NCBI GenBank assembly: GCA_013141415.1
Contig: JABFQY010000003.1
Coordinates: 457,729-521,728, forward strand
Reading direction: 5' to 3'
DNA from: Kiritimatiellaceae bacterium
Lineage (GTDB): Bacteria; Verrucomicrobiota; Kiritimatiellia; Kiritimatiellales; Tichowtungiaceae
Length of the DNA: 64,000 nucleotides
The translations under genes and the position numbers were made by a program. The notes under the pieces are model-generated. The model saw only the letters and a program-made list of their open reading frames with translations. It made no database searches and was not told the origin of the DNA. Shown piece after piece: positions 59,490-64,000 of the stretch (the first letter of the stretch is position 1; every line of letters starts with the position of its first letter).

Positions 59490-61411
59490 TGGAAGAAACG
59501 CGGAAAATTTACAGCGTCGCCGAACTCAACCGCGCCGCGCGGTTTACGCTCGAAAACGGCATCGGCGAAGTGTGGGTCGAGGGCGAAATCTCGCGCCTGA
59601 CACGCCAGTCGAGCGGTCATTGGTATTTCACTCTCAAGGACGAAGCCGCCGCCGTTTCCTGCGCCATGTTTAAACAGAATAACGCCGCCGCGACGTTCGA
59701 GCCGAAGGACGGACTTAAGGTGCGTGTTCTCGCACAAGCCAGCCTCTACGAGCCGCGCGGAAGTTATCAGCTCATTGTCCGCAAGATGGAAGAAGCCGGT
59801 AAAGGCTCGCTTCAGGAGCAGTTCGAAAAACTGAAAGCCAAGCTGTCCGCCGAAGGGCTGTTCGACGCCAGCCGTAAAAAACCGCTACCGCTTCTGCCGC
59901 AAAAAATCGGCGTGGTCACCTCGCCCACCGGCGCGGCGATCCGCGATATCATCAACGTGCTGACACGGCGGTTTCCGAATATTGAAATCCTGCTCGCGCC
60001 GGTTACCGTGCAAGGCGAAGGCGCGGCGGAAAAAATTGCCGCCGCAATTGATTATTTGAATACATACAACAGGAAAGTAGGACAGGCTTCCAGCCTGTCC
60101 ACAGAGAGTGAGAAGTTCTTCACCCCATGGCTCCCTGTCGATATAGAAAAGCGTCATCTACCGCATTGGAATCAGGACAATGCCTCCTACTTTGTCACCT
60201 TCCGGCTGGCTGATTCACTGCCGCATGAAAAACTCCAGCTCTGGCAACAGGAGCGCATCCAATGGCTAAAGTCGCATGACGAACCTTATTCTAAAAACGA
60301 ACTAACGGAATATTCGAAACTGTTCAGCGAACGGATTAATCAATGGCTGGACGTCGGTTCGGGATCCTGTCTGTTGGCCGAGAAGCAAAACGCGTCCGTT
60401 GTAGAAGCCGCAATGCAACATTTCGACGGCAATCGCTACCGGCTGGGCTCATACGTGATAATGGCCAACCATGTTCACGTCCTTGTCTCACCACTGCCCG
60501 GCAATAACTTGGCAGATATTCTTCATTCGTGGAAATCGTTCACAGCAAATCGGATTAATGAACAAACCGGGCGACGCGGTGCCGTATGGCAGGATGAATC
60601 ATACGACCACATTGTGCGAAGCCCGGAACAACTGTCTTTTTATAACGACTACATTCGGAAAAATCTCAATCAGTCGAAAGAAACGGCTGTGGCACGAATA
60701 GACAGGCTGGAAGCCTGTCCTACTTTGCCGATCGATCTCATTATTGTCGGGCGCGGCGGCGGAAGTATTGAAGACCTTTGGGCGTTCAACGAAGAAGTCG
60801 TGGCGCGAGCCATCGCCGCATCGCGGATTCCGGTCATCTCGGCGGTCGGCCACGAAATTGATTTTACGATCAGCGATTTCGTCGCCGATGTGCGCGCGCC
60901 AACACCATCAGCGGCGGCCGAGCTGGCCGTGCCGGTCAAAGCCGAACTGGAAATGCAGATTGTGCGGTTGGCCGCGCGGCTCGGCGGTTCACTGCAAAAT
61001 CAGGTTCATATTCTGCGTGAGCGGATTCCCGGATTTCGTCAGACCATGGTTCATGCACTGACGGACGGGCTCCGGTTACGACAGCAAAAGGTGGATGAAA
61101 CCAGCCGAACGCTTGCCGAGTGTTTGAAGAATGCGGTAACAATTCAAAAACAACGCCTGCCCGGATTGCAACAGACTATGGATCACCGGATGGAAAGTGC
61201 GGTGGCAGAACGGAAACAGAATCTGCGCAGGCTGGAATCTCAACTGCGTGCATTAAGCCCGCTGGCCGTGCTGGATCGCGGTTACAGCCTGACACAGACG
61301 GAAGACGGCACCGTTGTGCGTGATATCGCGCAGATCAGAGCAGGCGGAACAGTTCGTACGCGATTGGCAAAAGGGACGTTCATTTCAGAAGTCAAAAAGA
61401 AGGAGGCATGA
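59489..61411 (+). CDS. xseA: Exonuclease VII large subunit with an in-frame transposase domain insertion
   Basis: 640 residues against roughly 400-460 for XseA. Residues 1-100 are the OB-fold (YSVAELNRAARFTLE, GEISRLTRQSSGHWYFTLKD); the catalytic domain begins near 130 (KIGVVTSPTGAAIRDI) and is broken after TVQGEGAAEKIAAAIDYL. It resumes at residue 413 with LPIDLIIVGRGGGSIEDLWAFN, followed by the coiled-coil C-terminus. Residues 197-412 are a complete REP-associated Y1 transposase domain (HUH His328/His330, Tyr388). Without the insert the length is about 424 residues, normal for XseA. The insertion lies in a loop between a helix and the next strand of the catalytic fold. The whole frame is open. 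Confidence 0.95.
   Translation: MEETRKIYSVAELNRAARFTLENGIGEVWVEGEISRLTRQSSGHWYFTLKDEAAAVSCAMFKQNNAAATFEPKDGLKVRVLAQASLYEPRGSYQLIVRKMEEAGKGSLQEQFEKLKAKLSAEGLFDASRKKPLPLLPQKIGVVTSPTGAAIRDIINVLTRRFPNIEILLAPVTVQGEGAAEKIAAAIDYLNTYNRKVGQASSLSTESEKFFTPWLPVDIEKRHLPHWNQDNASYFVTFRLADSLPHEKLQLWQQERIQWLKSHDEPYSKNELTEYSKLFSERINQWLDVGSGSCLLAEKQNASVVEAAMQHFDGNRYRLGSYVIMANHVHVLVSPLPGNNLADILHSWKSFTANRINEQTGRRGAVWQDESYDHIVRSPEQLSFYNDYIRKNLNQSKETAVARIDRLEACPTLPIDLIIVGRGGGSIEDLWAFNEEVVARAIAASRIPVISAVGHEIDFTISDFVADVRAPTPSAAAELAVPVKAELEMQIVRLAARLGGSLQNQVHILRERIPGFRQTMVHALTDGLRLRQQKVDETSRTLAECLKNAVTIQKQRLPGLQQTMDHRMESAVAERKQNLRRLESQLRALSPLAVLDRGYSLTQTEDGTVVRDIAQIRAGGTVRTRLAKGTFISEVKKKEA
60077..60723 (+). mobile_element. 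RAYT/REP element inserted in frame in xseA
   Basis: The unit opens GTAGGACAGGCTTCC at 60077 and closes with the inverted copy ending GCCTGTCCTAC at 60723. Between lies a REP-associated tyrosine transposase: SYFVTFRLADSLP, VIMANHVHVLVSP with the HUH pair, VWQDESYDHIVRSPEQ and YNDYIRKN with the catalytic Tyr. The 647-base span is one short of a multiple of three, as in the priA unit. Both hairpins are translated within XseA. The transposase is intact. Confidence 0.93.
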
Positions 61412-61644
61412 GTATGGCCGAAAAAACGGTAGATTTTGAAAAATCGCTCGAACGGCTCGAAGCCATTGTTGAAGAAATGGAAGGCGGTGACCTTTCGCTT
61501 GAACAGATGATCAAGCATTTCGAGGAAGGCTCTAAGCTGGTTACACTTTGCTCCGGCAAACTCAACGAGGTGGAGCAGAAGATCGAGAAGCTGGTGAAAA
61601 AAGGCGGCGTATTATCTGCCGAACCGTTCGACCCGGATAAATAA
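61408..61644 (+). CDS. xseB: Exonuclease VII small subunit
   Basis: 78 residues: FEKSLERLEAIVEEMEGGDLSLE is the XseB motif, followed by a heptad helix. It starts within the xseA stop (ATGA), so the subunits are coupled. It binds XseA to form the single-strand-specific exonuclease. Confidence 0.96.
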   Translation: MSMAEKTVDFEKSLERLEAIVEEMEGGDLSLEQMIKHFEEGSKLVTLCSGKLNEVEQKIEKLVKKGGVLSAEPFDPDK

Positions 61645-61699
61645 AAAAGGTTTCCGGACTCCGGACCTGAGCTATTGCGAAAGTGCTTTTGGTATCCAA

Positions 61700-61727
61700 A
61701 AAGAAGCGCCCCAGCTAAGGGGCGCGA
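61700..61727 (-). terminator. Hairpin terminator between xseB and the CBS gene
   Basis: GCGCCCC (61706-61712) pairs with GGGGCGC (61719-61725). On the minus strand the stem is followed by TTCTTTTT, so it terminates the CBS gene transcript. A second imperfect stem around 61649-61672 ends in a T-run on the minus strand. Confidence 0.65.
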
Positions 61728-61758
61728 TAAACCTTTTCCCTGAACCTCGAAACAATTT

Positions 61759-62196
61759 TTACATGCCGGGGCCGGCAATGTAGCTTTGCAGGTTTTTGAT
61801 CACGAATTCTTTTTCCTGAATCATGAATTTGACAATATCACCGATGGAAATCACCCCGACAACCTGATCGCCATCCAGCACGGGCAGGTGGCGAATGCGC
61901 TTGTCTGTCATCAGCTCCATACAGCTTTCCAGCGTAGTATCGGCCTTCACCGTAGTCAGCTTGGTGGACATGATTTCACTGACTTTAGTGCCCTTGCCGC
62001 ATTTGTCCTTTAGATAGACTTTGCGGATTACGTCACGCTCAGAAAAAATTCCGACCAGTTTATTCCCGTCCATAACCAGCGCAGTTCCGGCCGACTTTTC
62101 AGCCATTTTGGAAATCGCGTCGCGAATAGCGGTTTCGGGAGATACGGAAATCAGTTCTTTGCCCTTTTTCTCAAGCAGTTTAGCAACGTTAGCCAT
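61759..62196 (-). CDS. CBS-domain-pair protein
   Basis: 145 residues made of two CBS domains (ISVSPETAIRDAISKMAE, then VSEIMSTKLTTVKADTTLES with IGDIVKFMI near the end). Stand-alone CBS pairs bind adenine nucleotides and act as sensors. A consensus promoter and terminator enclose the gene alone. Confidence 0.9.
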   Translation of the reverse strand: MANVAKLLEKKGKELISVSPETAIRDAISKMAEKSAGTALVMDGNKLVGIFSERDVIRKVYLKDKCGKGTKVSEIMSTKLTTVKADTTLESCMELMTDKRIRHLPVLDGDQVVGVISIGDIVKFMIQEKEFVIKNLQSYIAGPGM

Positions 62197-62237
62197 GTCA
62201 TTATCCTTTCTGTTGAAAATCGCTGTCTTCAGTTTTT

Positions 62238-62266
62238 ATTATACGGGGCGCGCCGCCTCCATACAA
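62238..62266 (-). promoter_or_regulatory. Sigma-70-type promoter of the CBS gene
   Basis: On the minus strand: TTGTAT (62261-62266), 17-base spacer, perfect TATAAT (62238-62243), about 40 bases upstream of the ATG, which has AAAGGA in front of it. Confidence 0.7.
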
Positions 62267-62277
62267 GGTTTAGTCGT

Positions 62278-63144
62278 TTATAGAACGCCCGCTGACACCA
62301 TCGCCTTCTGCAAAGTTTCCTTATCTGTCGCGCTCATCTCGCAAAGCGGCAGGCGGTAAACCTCTTCGATTTTACCCATCATGGCCAGCGCGGCCTTGAC
62401 CGGAATCGGATTGGTGTCAACGAACATGGCATCAAAAAGCTTCACGTACTGGTTATGGAGAAGTTGAGCGGCATCCCAGTTGCCTTCCAGAGCGGTGTGG
62501 ATGAGCGAAGCCACCACACCCGGCACCACGTTTGAGGCCACGCTGATTACGCCGATCGCGCCGTCACGCATCATCGGTAGCGCCAGAGCGTCGTCGCCGG
62601 AAAGCACTTCAAGGTCACAGACATCCAGTGTCTGGCGAACCCGTTCCACCTTGCCGCCCGCCTCTTTGACCGCCACCACGTTCGGATGAGTCGCCAGCCG
62701 TGCTACGGTTTCGATGGCAATTTCGCGGCTCGTACGGCCCGGAACGTTATAAAGTACCACCGGCAAACCGATATCGGCGACCATTGAAAAATGGCGGAAA
62801 AGCCCTTCCTGATTCGGCTTGTTGTAATACGGCGTTACCTGAAGCGTGGCATCCACGCCCAGCTCCTTGGCCAGCGTCGTCAGTTCGACCGCCTCGGCGG
62901 TTGAATTGGCGCCCGTTCCGGCAATCACCAGCACACGGCCATGAACCGCTTTGACGGTTTCTTCGATCACCTTCATGTGCTCGTCGTTGTTGAGAGTCGG
63001 CGACTCGCCGGTCGTACCGACCGGCACAATTCCGTCAATTCCGTTTTCGATCTGAAATTCGATCAGCTCGCGATAGCGGACGAAGTCAACTGATCCGTCC
63101 GCGTTGAACGGAGTGACAATCGCTGTATGGGCTCCTTGTAGCAT
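62278..63144 (-). CDS. dapA: 4-hydroxy-tetrahydrodipicolinate synthase
   Basis: 288 residues. VGTTGESPTL, YYNKPNQEGLFRHF with the catalytic Tyr, and VVAVKEAGG with the Schiff-base Lys are the DapA signature. It condenses pyruvate with aspartate semialdehyde in lysine and peptidoglycan precursor synthesis. The ATG at 63144 follows AAGGAG; an upstream GTG would contain that site. It lies downstream of lysA on the same strand. Confidence 0.97.
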   Translation of the reverse strand: MLQGAHTAIVTPFNADGSVDFVRYRELIEFQIENGIDGIVPVGTTGESPTLNNDEHMKVIEETVKAVHGRVLVIAGTGANSTAEAVELTTLAKELGVDATLQVTPYYNKPNQEGLFRHFSMVADIGLPVVLYNVPGRTSREIAIETVARLATHPNVVAVKEAGGKVERVRQTLDVCDLEVLSGDDALALPMMRDGAIGVISVASNVVPGVVASLIHTALEGNWDAAQLLHNQYVKLFDAMFVDTNPIPVKAALAMMGKIEEVYRLPLCEMSATDKETLQKAMVSAGVL

Positions 63145-63173
63145 GATGTTCTCCTTAGGCACGAGACTATGCG

Positions 63174-64000
63174 CTATACCTTAAATTTATTCAAACCAGC
63201 AAAATCAAGCGTGGCAAAATAATCCTGAACCGTTTCGGCGCGACGGATCTGGACGACCTCGCCGTTTTCGCGCAACAACAGTTCGGCGGAGCGCAATTTG
63301 CCGTTGTAGTTAAAGCCCATCGCATGTCCGTGTGCACCGGCATCGTGAATCACCACGAGGTCGCCGATTTCAACCGGCGGCAGCGCACGGTTGATGGCGA
63401 ACTTATCGTTGTTTTCGCAAAGCGATCCGGTTACATCACAGACGAAGTCATGCGGCAGGTTTTCTTTCCCAGGCACGGTAATGTGGTGGTAAGCACCATA
63501 GAGTGCCGGACGCATCAAGTTCGCCATGCAGGCATCGAGACCGACGTACTGCTTATAGGTGTTCTTTTTGTGAAGCACGCGGCTGACCAGCCAGCCGAAG
63601 GGGCCGGTCACCATCCGCCCGCATTCCAGCCGCACGTCGAGCGGGCCGAGCCCGGCTTTTTCAATTTTCTCGGTATAAAGCTTGCGGATGCCTTCGCCAA
63701 CAAGCGCCAGATCGACCGGCTTTTGCTCCGGCTTGTACGGAATGCCGATTCCTCCGCCAATGTTGACGAATTCAAATTCAATTCCCAGTTCGGCGGAAAG
63801 TTCGCCAACCAGATCAAACAGCAGATGCGCTGTTTCGATGAAATAGGTCGCGTCGAGTTCGTTCGAAGCCACCATCGTGTGCAGGCCGAAACGTTTCACA
63901 CCTTTGTCGCGCAGAATCCGGTAGCCTTCAAAAAGCTGCGGGCGGGTGAAGCCGTACTTCGCCTCTTCAGGATGGCCGATAATCGCGTTGCCGCCTTTCA
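63174..64000 (-). CDS. lysA: Diaminopimelate decarboxylase, C-terminal part
   Basis: About 275 residues; the gene runs past the window edge and lacks its N-terminus with the PLP lysine. FVNIGGGIGIPY is the glycine loop that holds the PLP phosphate, ECGRMVTGPFG corresponds to EPGR, and VTGSLCENNDKFA is the active-site Cys-Glu motif. LysA makes lysine from meso-diaminopimelate. PLP-dependent arginine/carboxynorspermidine decarboxylases share these motifs, but adjacency to dapA supports LysA. Confidence 0.88.
   Translation of the reverse strand, partial: KGGNAIIGHPEEAKYGFTRPQLFEGYRILRDKGVKRFGLHTMVASNELDATYFIETAHLLFDLVGELSAELGIEFEFVNIGGGIGIPYKPEQKPVDLALVGEGIRKLYTEKIEKAGLGPLDVRLECGRMVTGPFGWLVSRVLHKKNTYKQYVGLDACMANLMRPALYGAYHHITVPGKENLPHDFVCDVTGSLCENNDKFAINRALPPVEIGDLVVIHDAGAHGHAMGFNYNGKLRSAELLLRENGEVVQIRRAETVQDYFATLDFAGLNKFKV

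Noticed and set aside
60077-60723. Group II intron or stand-alone transposase gene inside xseA
   Set aside because: The sequence is one continuous open frame with the host gene, with no internal stop and no intron structure. There is no separate ribosome-binding site before the transposase.
1-64000. tRNA or rRNA genes
   Set aside because: I looked in the larger gaps (14021-14143, 21910-22033, 33546-33811, 38535-38875, 41521-41645) and saw no cloverleaf with a conserved T-loop sequence.

Overview
The window reads as chromosome of a Gram-negative bacterium. It carries lpxB, lpxI, an lpxC-like gene, lpxL, lpxK and msbA, a large surface-glycan cluster, sigma-54, GatCAB and a complete Kdp potassium system. 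Gene content and repeat style (in-frame REP hairpins, recurring phrase-like repeats, a TTCCAA/TTGGAA palindrome) suggest the PVC superphylum (Verrucomicrobiota, Kiritimatiellota or Lentisphaerota). That placement is inference, since no rRNA is present.

Layout. 1-3.9 kb: sugar catabolism (partial TIM-barrel-like protein, zinc dehydrogenase, two class II aldolases). 3.9-6.9 kb: lpxI, a CE2-type esterase and lpxB. 7-11.1 kb: MFS transporter, Orn-like exonuclease, ackA-pta. 11.2-14 kb: infA-rpmJ-rpsM-rpsK-rpoA-rplQ, without rpsD. 14.1-21.9 kb: kdpABCDE. 22-26.7 kb: phospholipase D lipoprotein, a repeat-rich stretch with a small membrane gene and a Fic gene between decayed copies of the murJ 3' end, then murJ. 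26.8-43.3 kb: lipid A and glycan genes (lpxC-like, lpxL, ELM1-like, GxxExxY, several glycosyltransferases including three fucosyltransferase-type enzymes, msbA, lpxK). 43.3-52.6 kb: metallo-hydrolase, rpoN, RNase D-like exonuclease, osmC-like, priA, yjbQ, rsfS, nadD and a GH5 hydrolase. 52.6-64 kb: gatCAB, M42 peptidase, trmB, slyX, ppa, ymdB, xseA-xseB, CBS protein, dapA and partial lysA.

The most striking content is two housekeeping DNA-processing genes, priA and xseA, each interrupted in frame by a complete REP-associated tyrosine transposase (RAYT, Y1 HUH nuclease) domain. In both genes the inserted segment begins and ends with inverted REP hairpins carrying the 5'-GTAG foot known from REP/TnpA_REP systems. 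The host reading frame runs through the hairpins and the transposase without a stop, and the predicted host proteins keep all their own domains. Matching transposase-free REP pairs lie in nearby intergenic DNA and one sits inside the priA-borne transposase. Other GTAG hairpins abut gene ends (two of them supply the TAG stop codon of the gene) and border decayed gene fragments. The element family therefore appears able to live inside essential proteins as a tolerated, possibly functional, domain.
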